Below, piece after piece: positions 1 to 9,180 of a stretch of 64,000 nt of DNA. Positions within the stretch are counted from its first letter, which is position 1, and each line of letters starts with the position of its first letter. Under the pieces are notes generated by a model that was not told the origin of the DNA, did not search any database, and worked only from the letters and a program-made list of their open reading frames with translations. A program made the translations under genes and the position numbers. Source of the stretch: an uncultured Alphaproteobacteria bacterium (GTDB lineage: Bacteria; Pseudomonadota; Alphaproteobacteria; Rhodobacterales; Rhodobacteraceae); contig CAJXHI010000001.1 in NCBI GenBank assembly GCA_913051655.1, positions 1-64,000 of the forward strand. The letters run 5' to 3'.

Positions 1-198
1 GACGGCTTTGCCTACCGTCAAAACAAATATGATTGGTTGGTTTGCATGTATGATGTTGGAGGTTTTATTGTTTGTGATCAGTTTTGCAGATTTTGTGGAG
101 TAAGCCTTTACAGGTTTCTGTTTGTAATAGGCGCGGTTTTGTCGCTTGTTTGAAAAGAGATGCTTTTAACTTAATCATCAAGATTATATTATTTAGAC

Positions 199-666
199 AT
201 GTCACAATCTGGAAAATTCATACTTCTTGCATGTTGTCTTGCTTTAGGTTCCGCGGCATTTTCTCATAGTGGTGGTCTCAATAGACAAGGATGTCATGCT
301 GGCTCTCAACCGTATCATTGTCATAGTGAAAAAAACTCAGCGACATCAAACGTTCTAAAGGCGAGAACCAAATTAACGGGTACTGTCACCCATGTGCGCG
401 ATGGCGACACAGTGGAAGTAGATGGAATTCCAATCAGATTGGCAGCATTGGATTGTCCGGAAAAAGGCACTCAAAAAGGTGATTACGCAACGAAGATTGC
501 AAAGCAATTTAAAGGTTCAAAAATGACTTGCGAATTGACCGGAGCAAAAACTTATGACCGACTTGTTGGGTATTGTAACGTAAGCGGAATAGATTTCGGA
601 AGATACATGATGCAAAACTCAAGCTGCAAAGTTTGGGAAAAGTATGATATTTGGGATCGCTACTGA
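199..666 (+). CDS. Secreted thermonuclease (SNase-like) with N-terminal YHYH-type motif
   Basis: A 155-residue protein with a clear Sec signal peptide (basic start, hydrophobic run LACCLALGSAAF, likely cleavage near residues 22-25). Next comes a short His/Gly/Cys segment, HSGGLNRQGCH...YHCH, the YHYH-like motif often found in front of secreted nuclease domains. From about residue 58 there is a staphylococcal-nuclease fold: VRDGDTVEVDG, IRLAALDCPE and a DRLVGYC segment that fits the catalytic Asp/Arg strand. The C-terminus (YMMQNSSCKVWEKY) is shorter than in most SNases, so the last helix may be reduced. Likely role: calcium-dependent cleavage of DNA/RNA in periplasm or medium for nutrient scavenging. 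The family is clear; exact substrate is inferred. A separate SNase C-terminal fragment lies nearby on the other strand. Confidence 0.8.
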   Translation: MSQSGKFILLACCLALGSAAFSHSGGLNRQGCHAGSQPYHCHSEKNSATSNVLKARTKLTGTVTHVRDGDTVEVDGIPIRLAALDCPEKGTQKGDYATKIAKQFKGSKMTCELTGAKTYDRLVGYCNVSGIDFGRYMMQNSSCKVWEKYDIWDRY

Positions 667-938
667 TGTGGTTGCATGGTTTGTGAGCTAAAACAGAACT
701 TATGGCGTTGCAAATATGGTCATACGTAGCTGTTTCTAGTCCTTATTATCGCTGCGAACTTGGAGATTTTTCGTTATAATTTTCCTGTTAACCATAATTA
801 ATTCCCTGTTCAGAAAGACAACAGGCTGTTTAAGTCACCAATAAAGACTGGTGGTATTTAGGACCGCTTACTTAATAGGCCTGCTAATGCACAATTTTTT
901 CCCTATTGTAACGGAAATTTTTCCAAAGCAGAAAGCTT

Positions 939-1160
939 TCAGTATTGAATGCTGCTGCTGATGTTTCCCTTTATCAAAATTCTGCCACTTACTGCGGTAT
1001 TGCTTGCTTCTAGTGGTTTCCATTGCCGCCAATCCCATGGGCTAGTGAATTTTCCTTGCCAAAGACCAGTGCATTTTTCTCGCGCCTCATCCTCTGACTG
1101 TAGGTATGCAAATGAATACTTCCTGAACGCCCGTGCCACACCATTTACGACTAGCTTAAA
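939..1160 (-). pseudogene. Remnant of a second thermonuclease gene (C-terminal piece only)
   Basis: Read leftward, this stretch encodes VVNGVARAFRKYSFAYLQ followed by EDEAREKCTGLW and FTSPWDWR. This is the signature C-terminal end of SNase-family proteins (NGWA.AYR.YS..Y...E..AR....GLW.G.F..PWDWR). The preceding catalytic part (DGDT, LxGIDAPE) cannot be found upstream in any frame, and no start with a ribosome binding site is visible. The open stretch continues past PWDWR to a stop near 939. I read it as the surviving tail of a dead nuclease gene, separate from the intact copy at 199-666, which itself lacks this tail. Confidence 0.65.
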
Positions 1161-1437
1161 ATTGACGTAATGCTTTTTGACGCTGCAAATGGAATTGAAC
1201 GGAATGTAGCCTTGATCAAAAAACTGATCTACCCGTAACGTGAAAACAAACCGGCCTAAAGGTCCAAATGCTCTTCAGCAGTTTCGCATGCGCGTTAATA
1301 AACAAAAAAACTCTTTGAAACAGCTCTTTGCTCCTGCATTCTTGTTTGTGTGTCTGTATTTTTGTTATAAATTACCTACTTGTTAGATATTTAATGTAGC
1401 AACGAACGAGAGGACCTGTGATGACTGGATATAAAAA

Positions 1438-1773
1438 ATGAAGGAGCATCCCTCACGCAGGAACAAAGACACAATGTTAAAAATGCTTGGTCAAGCTATT
1501 TCCGAAGTCAAAGATGAATTATCAGAGTTACAGCAAACTTTCGCTGATGATGAATACTCAAGGTATAATTTAATACGTGAAGAAACCAAAGAAGACCTGT
1601 TAACAGTTATGAATTACCATTTATCAAGGGGGTGGGTTCCTCTTGGCGGAATCGCAATTGAAACAGAACATCAAAGCGACGGCAAAAACTTTTATCTTCA
1701 AGCAATTTGGCTGCCTAGAGTGAGTGGAAATGATCCACTTGTGTTGCAGGAAAAAGATAAAATCAGCGAATAA
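1438..1773 (+). CDS. Small hypothetical protein, DUF1737-like
   Basis: A 111-residue soluble protein. The N-terminal half is helical and charged (SEVKDELSELQQTF, possibly a short coiled coil). Residues about 45-95 match the DUF1737 pattern: a YNLIREE start, then L..VMNYHLSRGWVPLGGI, and a final YLQAIW. Such domains occur as small stand-alone proteins of unknown function in proteobacteria. Start choice is uncertain: the ATG at 1438 has only a weak purine stretch, and a second in-frame ATG lies at 1474. No operon partner is evident; the next rightward gene is far away, and a dead leftward ABC gene follows. Confidence 0.6.
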   Translation: MKEHPSRRNKDTMLKMLGQAISEVKDELSELQQTFADDEYSRYNLIREETKEDLLTVMNYHLSRGWVPLGGIAIETEHQSDGKNFYLQAIWLPRVSGNDPLVLQEKDKISE

Positions 1774-1982
1774 TGAATTGATGATCTACAAGCATATTAG
1801 AATCTCATGGTGTGGCAAAACCCTGTATGCGCCAGATAAACTTGCACTCAGTTAAAAATACAAAAAAGGGGTTAGGCTTTGCGAATGCTCCTTCCATTCT
1901 CCATTTACCAAAATGAGGACAGAGTAACATATTGCCGAGACTGCCGCTTCACCAGCTGAGTACCAAGAATCCCTAAAAGCTT

Positions 1983-2345
1983 TCATCCCACCTTTCCAAA
2001 CTCTTCCATGCTTGGCATTAGTTCCAGAAGATGTCTGGAGTAGGCGTGTTGTGGCATTTCAAATAGGGTTTCCGTCAGTGCAATTTCGCAAATCCCCCCA
2101 TAACGTATGATAGCGATGCAATCGAATATTTGACGGATTACCGGCAGATCATGCGAATTGAAAAGCATGGTCAGACCAAGTTCATCCTGAAGATCTTTTA
2201 ACTAGTTTAGGATATGTGCCTGCACAGATACATCCAGCGCAGAAATGGATTCACTGCAAATCAGATTTTTGGTCGAGACGCCAGCGCACGCGCAATCAAA
2301 ATGCACTGCCTTTGACTGCCAGAAAATTCATGTGGCTTCTGCCTT
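1983..2345 (-). pseudogene. Decayed oligopeptide/dipeptide ABC transporter ATPase (OppF/DppF type)
   Basis: Reading leftward with a frame change, the DNA encodes PHEFSGSQRQ (degenerate ABC signature, normally SGGQRQR), then LIARALASRPKNLICSES with ISALDVSVQA (degenerate Walker B and D-loop, normally LICDEPTSALDVSVQA). This is followed by LKDLQDELGLTM, SHDLPVIRQI and HAYSRHLLELMPSM, the typical C-terminus of OppF/DppF ATPases. The Walker A half is absent, the Walker B Asp and Glu are altered, and stops and frame changes interrupt the reading. It cannot encode a working ATPase. No permease or binding-protein partner remains in the window. Confidence 0.75.
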
Positions 2346-2412
2346 TCTGAAGTTGCCGAATTCATATCATAGTCTTCTTCATTGTCCTGTCTCTAGGGAC
2401 TCAGTTTGTTGA

Positions 2413-4323
2413 TCAAGACGTCCCATTCCAAAGAGATCCTAAAAATTGCAACAGTGCGTCGCATTCAGCGAATGGTGTAACCTGCGCTACATACTGATCA
2501 GGACGCACCAACACAAAGACACCCTTATGTCGATTAACCCCGCGCAAATCAAATATATCTTTTCCGCCTTTTCCGTCGGTCGCAAAGACTTTTTCATAAT
2601 CAGTGAGCCCATATTTTCCCTTTGAGGGACGCAATATTGGATGCAACGAAATAAATTCAATATCACGAAATCCCTTTTGAAAAATCACACGCAAGTCCAA
2701 AAGGTCATCTACATCCCGCCCAGATGATCTCGATTTTACAATTGGGGATAATGGGTCATGAGATAGCTTCGTCAAAATTCGCCATATATCAGAATTCGGA
2801 TCATCCGGGGCATCTTGGGAGCCAAAGGCAAACAATGTCCAACGATGCCCTATCTCCATCACTTGGCCAAGCTCCATAGGTTTTGCATCGGCAAGCCGAA
2901 CAACTGGCGCAGAATGAAATCTTTCTCCAACCGGAAAGCCTTTCGCCAAGGTCTGCCACACAGTCCCGCCTGTGATTTCTGAGGGATCATAACAAACCGT
3001 CAGCCCTGCCGTAAATCGGCCTCCATTCAAAAATTTTCTCTGCACAGCCGGCATCCCATTTTCAGAATCAGCCGAACGTTTGCTGACCGCACGGGACCAA
3101 TGATGGTCAAAATCAATAAGCGCTTTGGCCGTTGCACGCCGCTCAACCGAATACGTGGACAAGAGCCTTGCATCAGAATGCCCAAGGAGCACAGAAATCA
3201 GTTTCCAAGCCAAATTAAATGTGTCGCCCATAGACACATTCATCCCCTGACCCGCCTTTGGGCTATGAGTATGGCAAGCATCACCTGCAATAAAGACCCG
3301 CGGGTCGTGATCCAGCCGTTTATCTTCTGCTACATCATCAAAACTATCGCTCAGACGGTGGCCAATTTCATATATTGACCACCAAACAACTTCTTTAACG
3401 TCCAGCTGATAGGGGTGCAAAATGCGCTGCGCTTTCGCGATGATATCGGCTTCGCTAAGACCCCGATCCGCAACGCGTTCATTTTCCAAAAGCGTATCCA
3501 TCTCGACATATAGACGCACAAGATACCCTCCCTCTCTTGGGAGAACAAGGATGCTTCCTGCATCCTGAGATTGTATGATGGATTTCATACGAATATCGGG
3601 GAAATCTGTAACAGCAAGAAAATCAATAACGCCCCATGCCTGATGCGCCGCATCCCCACGAAGCCGTCCACCAATGGCTTTGCGCACCGTACTTCGAGCA
3701 CCATCACACCCAACGACATATCGTGCTTTGAGCGTTTTCCGATCACCGAAACAATGCTCATTAGTGCGTTCCAGATTGACGGTGACAGGATAATTTGTCA
3801 CGCTGCGATCCACGTTCAGGTCGTAAATTTTAAGATTATAATCGGGTTCAAGTCGCGTTGGTGCCCGGTGCATAACGTCTAAAAACATATCGTGAATACG
3901 CGCCTGGTTGATTAGAACATGAGGCATTTCGCTCATACCATCTTCGACATCCTGCACGCGGCCCACCCGCACAATATGATCAGATCTGATCCGATCTGGC
4001 GTCCAGAACGTTGTTTCATTTATCCAAAAAGACTCGCGGCTAAGCTTTTCTGCGAAGCCAAATGTCTGGAACATTTCCATAGACCGTACGCTTATTCCGT
4101 CGGCCTGCCCTTTTTTTATAGGTCCAGATTTGGGTTCAACGATCATTGTGGAAATTTCAGGATAACGTGCCAGCTGCGCGGCAAGGCAAAGGCCAGCCGG
4201 TCCACATCCGGCAATGAGAACATCCACTTCGTTAGGAATCACACCCTTTTGCCGGAAATGTCCCGTTGACTTGGGCAGAACGTCAGGATCTCCTGGAACA
4301 AAGCCATTCAAATGATATTGCAT
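2413..4323 (-). CDS. FAD-dependent aromatic-ring monooxygenase (phenol hydroxylase / 3-hydroxybenzoate 4-monooxygenase type)
   Basis: A 636-residue flavoprotein hydroxylase of the PHBH superfamily. The FAD dinucleotide motif GCGPAG is at residues 39-44, the DG motif is in VVGCDGARSTVRKAIGG, and the GD motif is in VFIAGDACHTHSPKAGQGMN. The C-terminal 180 residues form the thioredoxin-like dimerisation domain of phenol 2-monooxygenases. Length and domain order match 3-hydroxybenzoate 4-monooxygenase (MobA-like) and phenol 2-monooxygenase; the sequence alone does not fix the substrate. It would use NADPH and O2 to hydroxylate a phenolic ring in the cytoplasm. It stands alone: no ring-cleavage gene is adjacent. 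Confidence 0.8.
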   Translation of the reverse strand: MQYHLNGFVPGDPDVLPKSTGHFRQKGVIPNEVDVLIAGCGPAGLCLAAQLARYPEISTMIVEPKSGPIKKGQADGISVRSMEMFQTFGFAEKLSRESFWINETTFWTPDRIRSDHIVRVGRVQDVEDGMSEMPHVLINQARIHDMFLDVMHRAPTRLEPDYNLKIYDLNVDRSVTNYPVTVNLERTNEHCFGDRKTLKARYVVGCDGARSTVRKAIGGRLRGDAAHQAWGVIDFLAVTDFPDIRMKSIIQSQDAGSILVLPREGGYLVRLYVEMDTLLENERVADRGLSEADIIAKAQRILHPYQLDVKEVVWWSIYEIGHRLSDSFDDVAEDKRLDHDPRVFIAGDACHTHSPKAGQGMNVSMGDTFNLAWKLISVLLGHSDARLLSTYSVERRATAKALIDFDHHWSRAVSKRSADSENGMPAVQRKFLNGGRFTAGLTVCYDPSEITGGTVWQTLAKGFPVGERFHSAPVVRLADAKPMELGQVMEIGHRWTLFAFGSQDAPDDPNSDIWRILTKLSHDPLSPIVKSRSSGRDVDDLLDLRVIFQKGFRDIEFISLHPILRPSKGKYGLTDYEKVFATDGKGGKDIFDLRGVNRHKGVFVLVRPDQYVAQVTPFAECDALLQFLGSLWNGTS

Positions 4324-4719
4324 GCTATCTTTTTACCATCTTTAAAACGCTTGGCCAGCGCTATCATCGTGAAATGCATACAAATTTCTGAATTTTTATG
4401 CACACTGATGTTTATTGATCAGCGGCTAAATATTGGTTCTGCAATCTTTGGCATCTGATAAAGCATTGCCAAGTTGTGTCCAGGTGCTACAATTCTTGCG
4501 GGTGAGACAAGCCGCTGAGAAATTGTACTATTTTTTACTGCGGTGATTGCGGATTTTGCTTTACTCCCTGTTCTAACACCAATGCCGGACGCTGCGGTAT
4601 CGTGACAAAACAAGCCGTAGACGGTAAAGGTATAACGAGTAAACGCAGTGCCTTTGTCTTTGAAAAGATATGGCCACAATAAAGTTAATGCCGCAAAGGC
4701 TGATATGTAGGAGATTGAG
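4324..4719. other. Intergenic region between divergent monooxygenase and MBL-fold genes
   Basis: About 400 bases without a convincing gene. It should hold the divergent promoters of the leftward monooxygenase and the rightward hydrolase; a good ribosome binding site (TAGGAGATTGAG) sits directly before the hydrolase ATG. Leftward there is an open stretch (about 4430-4680) with LVSPARIVAPGHNLAM that vaguely recalls a fumarylacetoacetate-hydrolase N-terminus. The match is too weak to call a gene or remnant. Confidence 0.4.
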
Positions 4720-5604
4720 ATGACCGCTTACACTGTCGATATGAGCATAAAGCCTGATGTTCAAGCCTTCTTCGATGAGGTGACAAACACAATAAGTTAT
4801 ATTGTGAAAGATCCTTCAAGCAAGTCTTGTGCGATTATCGACAGCGTCATGGATATCGATTATGCAGCAGGACGGATTACTTTTGAGCATGCGGATGCAT
4901 TAATTCAAGAAATTGAAAAACGTAGACTAGCGCTCGAATGGATTATCGAGACCCATGTACACGCCGATCACCTCAGTGCAGCGCCCTATATTCAACGAAA
5001 ACTTGGAGGTAAAATCGGTGTCGGCTGTAAAATTACGATCGTTCAAGAAGTCTTTGGCAAAGTTTTCAACGAGGGTACTGAGTTTCAGCGTGATGGGTCA
5101 CAATTCGACCAATTGTTTGAGGACGGCGATGTTTATTCGGTAGGTAATATGCAGTGCTTTGCCATTTCAACACCAGGCCACACGCCTGCTTGCATGGTTC
5201 ATGTCATAGGGGATTCTGCTTTTGTTGGAGATACACTTTTCATGCCCGACGGGGGCTCAGCGCGGTGCGATTTTCCCGGTGGCAGCGCAGAAGAACTTTA
5301 CGAAAGTATCATGAAGGTTCTCGCCTTACCGGATCAAACCCGATTGTTCATGTGCCATGATTACGGACCAAACGGGCGCGACATCCAGTGGGAGACAACG
5401 GTAGCAGATGAAAAGGCATTTAACATCCATGTGGGTGCAGGCAAAACGAAAGAAGAATTTGTGAAATTCCGCACTGATCGAGATGCAAGGCTTTCTATGC
5501 CAAAACTTATTATCCCGTCTTTGCAAGTTAATATGCGCGCCGGTGAAGTTCCAAGAGACCAAGATGGGCATCCCGTGCTCAAGGTGCCTGTAAACGGATT
5601 ATAA
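4720..5604 (+). CDS. MBL-fold metallo-hydrolase, persulfide dioxygenase (ETHE1/Blh)-like
   Basis: A 294-residue metallo-beta-lactamase-fold protein. The metal site is complete: THVHADHLSA (His79, His81, Asp83, His84), STPGHTPAC (His154), GDTLF (Asp171) and a late MCHDYG histidine near 216. This arrangement matches the ETHE1/Blh/BigR-regulated family, which oxidises glutathione persulfide to sulfite with one Fe(II), rather than glyoxalase II. Start at 4720 is supported by the strong TAGGAGA site seven bases upstream; a second ATG seven codons in lacks one. The gene stands alone without a rhodanese or BigR repressor. A role in persulfide detoxification is plausible in a sulfur-using cell, but substrate is inferred. 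Confidence 0.75.
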   Translation: MTAYTVDMSIKPDVQAFFDEVTNTISYIVKDPSSKSCAIIDSVMDIDYAAGRITFEHADALIQEIEKRRLALEWIIETHVHADHLSAAPYIQRKLGGKIGVGCKITIVQEVFGKVFNEGTEFQRDGSQFDQLFEDGDVYSVGNMQCFAISTPGHTPACMVHVIGDSAFVGDTLFMPDGGSARCDFPGGSAEELYESIMKVLALPDQTRLFMCHDYGPNGRDIQWETTVADEKAFNIHVGAGKTKEEFVKFRTDRDARLSMPKLIIPSLQVNMRAGEVPRDQDGHPVLKVPVNGL

Positions 5605-5679
5605 ATTCAGGCTGCGAATGATCAGAACAAAATTTCGTTGATTGGTAAGCCAATCTTAATCATATCTGATTGTAGGCTA

Positions 5680-6310
5680 GGCGCCTCTGGTTTCGCATAT
5701 GTGTCTCGATACCAAATCTAAACCCTAGAATGCCAGATGATGATACCGCCAAAGTATCCAACCATTGATCTGGAAATTCAACAAAAAATAGAAACCCCCA
5801 AAGCGTACACAAATAGGCAATGGGTGCATCAAAGCCTGCTTCGCCATAGGCAACCGCACGGACCAACAAAAGTTGTGACGTCATTTCGCAAACTCCCAAA
5901 AAACTCGTAAGAATAGCAGAAGAAAGGCTGACAGGTTGCCGATAATTGGGCACAACGTAGCTTAACATAATTGCACCAACAGTGCACTGTAAAGAAAAGA
6001 TGTCTAAGGGCTTTCACAGTCCCCAATATAGTGCGGGGTAATTTTATAGGTCGAATAACAGATCGCCGCAATAAGAGGCAGCACAGCATACATAATGAAT
6101 ACCTCTTTGCCTCTTCGGATAATGGTTAAGGCACCGATAACCGAATCAAGAGTACCAATAATACTCATAGGGCCATTTTGTTTCACGTAAAAACAAAATG
6201 GCACCTAGTGTGATCAAAATAGGATTCACATCCATAATCGCCGTAGCCTCTGAAAGACCGATTTCTGAAATGCTCTGGGAAAAATATATCGCCTTCAAAA
6301 GCGCAAGCGG
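5680..6310 (-). pseudogene. Decayed DMT-superfamily (EamA) transporter
   Basis: Read leftward across several frame changes, recognisable EamA pieces appear in order. They are IGLSEATAIMDVNPILITLGA (first repeat end), GPMSIIGTL, IGALTIIR, AVLPLIAAICYSTYKI (start of the second repeat), QLLLVRAVAYGEAG, then PIAYLCTLWGF, FVEFPDQW and a final GILGF. This order and phrasing are typical of drug/metabolite exporters with two five-helix EamA domains. The first three helices are missing and at least two frameshifts are needed, so it cannot make a functional carrier. It sits between the MBL gene and the end of the metal ABC operon, whose usual fourth gene (AztD-like) would be expected about here but is not seen. 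Confidence 0.7.
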
Positions 6311-6398
6311 AACTTAGCCCGTAGCTAAGTTTCATGTGTTAAGATCACGCTCAACGCTCTGCACTAACAGCCAAAACCATCATTAGTGGCCCTTAATA

Positions 6399-7316
6399 TT
6401 AGTTATCAGTCTGAAGTGCCGTGAGCAGTGTTGATATATTATGTTTCAACATCTTCAGATAACTAGTCGCTGGCCCCCCCCGTTCAGAGAGAGCATCGGA
6501 AAACAGCCGCCCTCCAATCTGCAATCCGGTCTCGGAGGCAAGTTGTTCGATCAAGACAGGGCTTGTAATGTTTTCAACAAAAAGCGCAGCCGCTCTATTG
6601 GTTTGAATCTGAGTGATGAGGTTTGCCAAATCCTTTGCAGATGGCTCTGCTTCTGTGTTTATCCCGACAGGAGCCAAGAAGGTCAAATCATAGGCCTGCG
6701 CAAGATATCCAAAGGCGTCATGCGCTGTCACCACCACGCGACGATCCTTAGGCAAGGCAGAAATTGCAGCTCTGATGCTTTTATCTAAAGCTTTCAGCTT
6801 CTTCACATATTCCTGTCTATTTTTATCAATCGCAGCAGCATGCTGTGGCAATGCGGCCATCACTACGTCTGCAATATTGTTCGCATATATGACACCATTG
6901 GAGATGGAATTCCAAGCGTGCGGATCAACGTCGCCAGACACCAAAAGAGGATCGACGCCCTTCGTCGCAATGTGAACATCGGCCTGCGTTCCCGACTCTG
7001 AAATCAGAGTATTTGACCAAGTTTCAAAATCTAGACCGTTTACAAAAATGAGTTCTGCGGCTGCTACAGCACGAGCATCAGAAATGTTGGGCTGATAAAG
7101 ATGTGCATCGGCATCTGGGCCAACGATTGTTTCCACCACAGCAAATTCACCCACAATTTCTTGGATCATATCTCCCAGTATTGAGAAGCTAGCAACAATG
7201 CGAAGAGGTTTTGTCTCTGCCTGTGCTGGGAGGGCTGCCGCGCCCATCCAAATAAGACTGAAAATCATGGGCAGCCGGATTGCCTTAACCATTTTGATAA
7301 GATTGTGGTTAAACAT
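6399..7316 (-). CDS. aztC: Periplasmic metal-binding protein of an AztABC/ZnuABC-type importer
   Basis: A 305-residue cluster A-I binding protein. The start at 7316 is set by an AAGGAGACGCGAC site and overlaps the permease stop by eight bases. A Sec signal peptide ends at ALPAQA (about residue 33). Metal ligands are visible in order: His72 (DAHLYQP), His133 (DPHAW), His199 (TAHDAFGYL) and Asp274 (FSDAL). The H-H-H-D set is that of zinc-type proteins such as AztC/ZnuA, rather than the H-H-E-D set of manganese proteins. A His-rich loop between the first two ligands is absent. It delivers metal to the permease. Because the operon is led by a cobalamin riboswitch, cobalt is a real alternative to zinc. 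The usual AztD chaperone gene is not found downstream. Confidence 0.8.
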   Translation of the reverse strand: MFNHNLIKMVKAIRLPMIFSLIWMGAAALPAQAETKPLRIVASFSILGDMIQEIVGEFAVVETIVGPDADAHLYQPNISDARAVAAAELIFVNGLDFETWSNTLISESGTQADVHIATKGVDPLLVSGDVDPHAWNSISNGVIYANNIADVVMAALPQHAAAIDKNRQEYVKKLKALDKSIRAAISALPKDRRVVVTAHDAFGYLAQAYDLTFLAPVGINTEAEPSAKDLANLITQIQTNRAAALFVENITSPVLIEQLASETGLQIGGRLFSDALSERGGPATSYLKMLKHNISTLLTALQTDN

Positions 7317-8166
7317 GTCGCGTCTCCTTAAATTTACTGCGCAAACCCAAAGGGCCAAAGATTGTGGATACTGCAAAAATGACGCCCGCAACAAGAACGA
7401 TAGAGGGGCCAGTCGGTGTTTCTGGCAATACATATGAAAGGATCAAACCGACCCAGCAGCTGAGAAATGCAAAAATAAATCCAATGACAAGCTGAGCTGT
7501 GATTGTCCCAGACCAATAGCGCGCAGCAGTTGCAGGTAAGATCATGAGCCCCACCGCCATCAAAGTGCCAAGTGTCTTAAACGCCGCCAAAAGATTTAAA
7601 ACCAAAAGGAACATAAATCCCTGATCTACGATCCAAGGACGCTTCATCTGTGATTCAAAAAATACAGGATCACAGGTGCTCATTATCAATGGGCGCAAAA
7701 TGATAGCTAAGGTCAATAAGGTCACTGTTGCTACCCCCCCGACCAGCACCATTGTGGCATCACCCACGCCCAAAATAGAGCCAAAGAGAAAACTTTTAAG
7801 CGGGACAGCTGACCCCGCTGCAGAGAGGATAAAAATCCCGACCGCAAGCGAAATAAGATAGAGCGATGCGAGGCTCGCGTCACTTCGCAGGATCGTATTA
7901 CGCGCAAGATAGGCTGTGAGAACCGCAACACCAACACCAGCAATCAATCCGCCAAAAAATAGGGACGTGACCGACAATCCAGCCGTTACAAACCCAATCA
8001 CCACACCCGGTGTAATGGCATGCGCCATCGCCTCACCCGCAAGGGACAAACGACGCAAAACGAGAAAGGTACCAACCGGCGCTACTGAGGCAGAAAGCAC
8101 AGTTGTCACAACAAAGGCACGCTGCATAAACGTGTAGGTGAACATTTCTACAATAAAATCACCCAT
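7309..8166 (-). CDS. aztB: Metal ABC transporter permease (AztB/ZnuB family)
   Basis: A 285-residue polytopic inner-membrane protein of the ABC-3 permease family. It has eight or so hydrophobic segments and typical phrases: VGTFLVLRRLSLAGEAMAHA near residue 30, PGVVIGF, TLGTLMAVGLMILPAT and a final FGPLG. It forms the channel through which the metal passes. Start and stop overlap its neighbours by eight bases on both sides, so the three transporter genes are translationally coupled. An AAGGAGA at its 3' end serves the following binding-protein gene. Substrate follows the binding protein (zinc or cobalt). Confidence 0.85.
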   Translation of the reverse strand: MGDFIVEMFTYTFMQRAFVVTTVLSASVAPVGTFLVLRRLSLAGEAMAHAITPGVVIGFVTAGLSVTSLFFGGLIAGVGVAVLTAYLARNTILRSDASLASLYLISLAVGIFILSAAGSAVPLKSFLFGSILGVGDATMVLVGGVATVTLLTLAIILRPLIMSTCDPVFFESQMKRPWIVDQGFMFLLVLNLLAAFKTLGTLMAVGLMILPATAARYWSGTITAQLVIGFIFAFLSCWVGLILSYVLPETPTGPSIVLVAGVIFAVSTIFGPLGLRSKFKETRHV

Positions 8167-8914
8167 ATTGGCCGCCCTCCTCTCGGCATCTGCGAATCAT
8201 CCAGGACGCCTGACTTTCCGACATATATCCTTGTGCGACGAGGCGATCGTGAGACAGTACATCTAGGACAGGTCCAAAATTTGCAGCTCCATTTCCGAGT
8301 AAAAGTGCGTGCGAGCAATGATCCAGCACAGCTGACAAATCATGGACAACCAAAAGAACCACACGGTTTTCTTTTTTCCACCCATCTATTATCCTAAGCA
8401 GATGCTGTTCTGTATTTTGATCAACAGCCGCAAAAGGTTCATCTAGGATAATCATTGGCGCATCTTGCATGATGATACGTGCAAAGAGTGCCCGCTGGAG
8501 CTGCCCACCGGACAAAGTATGCAGGGGACGTTCGGCAAGATCCAAAACTCCGGCCTGATCCAAGGCATGATCAACTTTGCCCCGAGTGGTCGCCTTCATT
8601 CCCGAAAATGGATTAAAACCTTTCCATGTCCCCATAGCCGCCAAATCGCGGACACGGATAGGGAAACGGCGATCAAATTCCGAAAGCTGTGCTAAATATC
8701 CAATTTCAGGTGGCCGACCATTTGGCCAGTGAATGCCGCCGAGCCTAGGCTTATGCAATCCAAGCATTGTTTTAACAAAAGTGCTTTTTCCTGTGCCATT
8801 AGCACCAACCACAGCGAGGATCATACCTGTGTGAATATCGAGAGTTAAGCCAGAAAACAGGGGGGTGTGAGAATACCCCAAACTCAAAGCATGGATATGT
8901 GCAAAAACGCTCAC
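8159..8914 (-). CDS. aztA: Metal ABC transporter ATP-binding protein (AztA/ZnuC family)
   Basis: A 251-residue ATPase with Walker A GANGTGKS (residues 37-44), the signature TLSGGQLQRALFAR, Walker B MIILDEPFAAVD and the switch histidine in LLVVHDLSAVLDHC. Start is GTG at 8914, one base inside the stop codon of the preceding small membrane-protein gene (TAGTG arrangement), so translation is coupled to it. It energises uptake by the adjacent permease. The operon reads riboswitch, small membrane protein, ATPase, permease, binding protein. Confidence 0.85.
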   Translation of the reverse strand: MSVFAHIHALSLGYSHTPLFSGLTLDIHTGMILAVVGANGTGKSTFVKTMLGLHKPRLGGIHWPNGRPPEIGYLAQLSEFDRRFPIRVRDLAAMGTWKGFNPFSGMKATTRGKVDHALDQAGVLDLAERPLHTLSGGQLQRALFARIIMQDAPMIILDEPFAAVDQNTEQHLLRIIDGWKKENRVVLLVVHDLSAVLDHCSHALLLGNGAANFGPVLDVLSHDRLVAQGYMSESQASWMIRRCREEGGQYG

Positions 8915-9087
8915 TAGATGACACTAAAAATCAACATCCATAACACCAAGGATACAGCAGCAGCCGCATGGAGCAATATGAAAGGGCTAAATTCGGTGAC
9001 ACAAAAACTCTGCCTTAGCGCGTCCAGTTTATTTGGAGAAGCAGACATAAAATGCGCCTCTACCCTTTCTGCCGAGCTGTCACTCAT
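8914..9087 (-). CDS. 57-residue single-span membrane protein between riboswitch and metal ABC genes
   Basis: A short ORF starting ATGAGTGACAGC at 9087, with AAAAGGGCAAATT upstream as ribosome binding site, ending one base into the GTG start of the ATPase gene. The product starts MSDSSAERVEAHF, has a Cys (SFCVTEF) near residue 29 and one hydrophobic helix from about residue 36 to the end (FILLHAAAAVSLVLW). Position between a cobalamin riboswitch and a metal importer, with coupled translation, argues for a real accessory subunit, comparable in place to small subunits such as CbiN or CbtB. I do not recognise it as either. Function unknown; a role in metal uptake is inferred. Confidence 0.65.
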   Translation of the reverse strand: MSDSSAERVEAHFMSASPNKLDALRQSFCVTEFSPFILLHAAAAVSLVLWMLIFSVI

Positions 9088-9180
9088 AATTTGCCCTTTT
9101 CTTTAGGAGGCTTCGCGCAAATCAGACTGACCTTCATCAATTCTGATCTGAGACACCCCGCCCAGATGAATTTTCGTCCC

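Noticed and set aside
1-19. Short hairpin GACGG...CCGTC at the left edge
   Set aside because: Five-base stem with a nine-base loop and no T-run; too weak to call a terminator.
4419-4679. Possible fumarylacetoacetate-hydrolase start fragment (LVSPARIVAPGHNLAM)
   Set aside because: Only one short phrase fits loosely; no further conserved segment follows in any frame.
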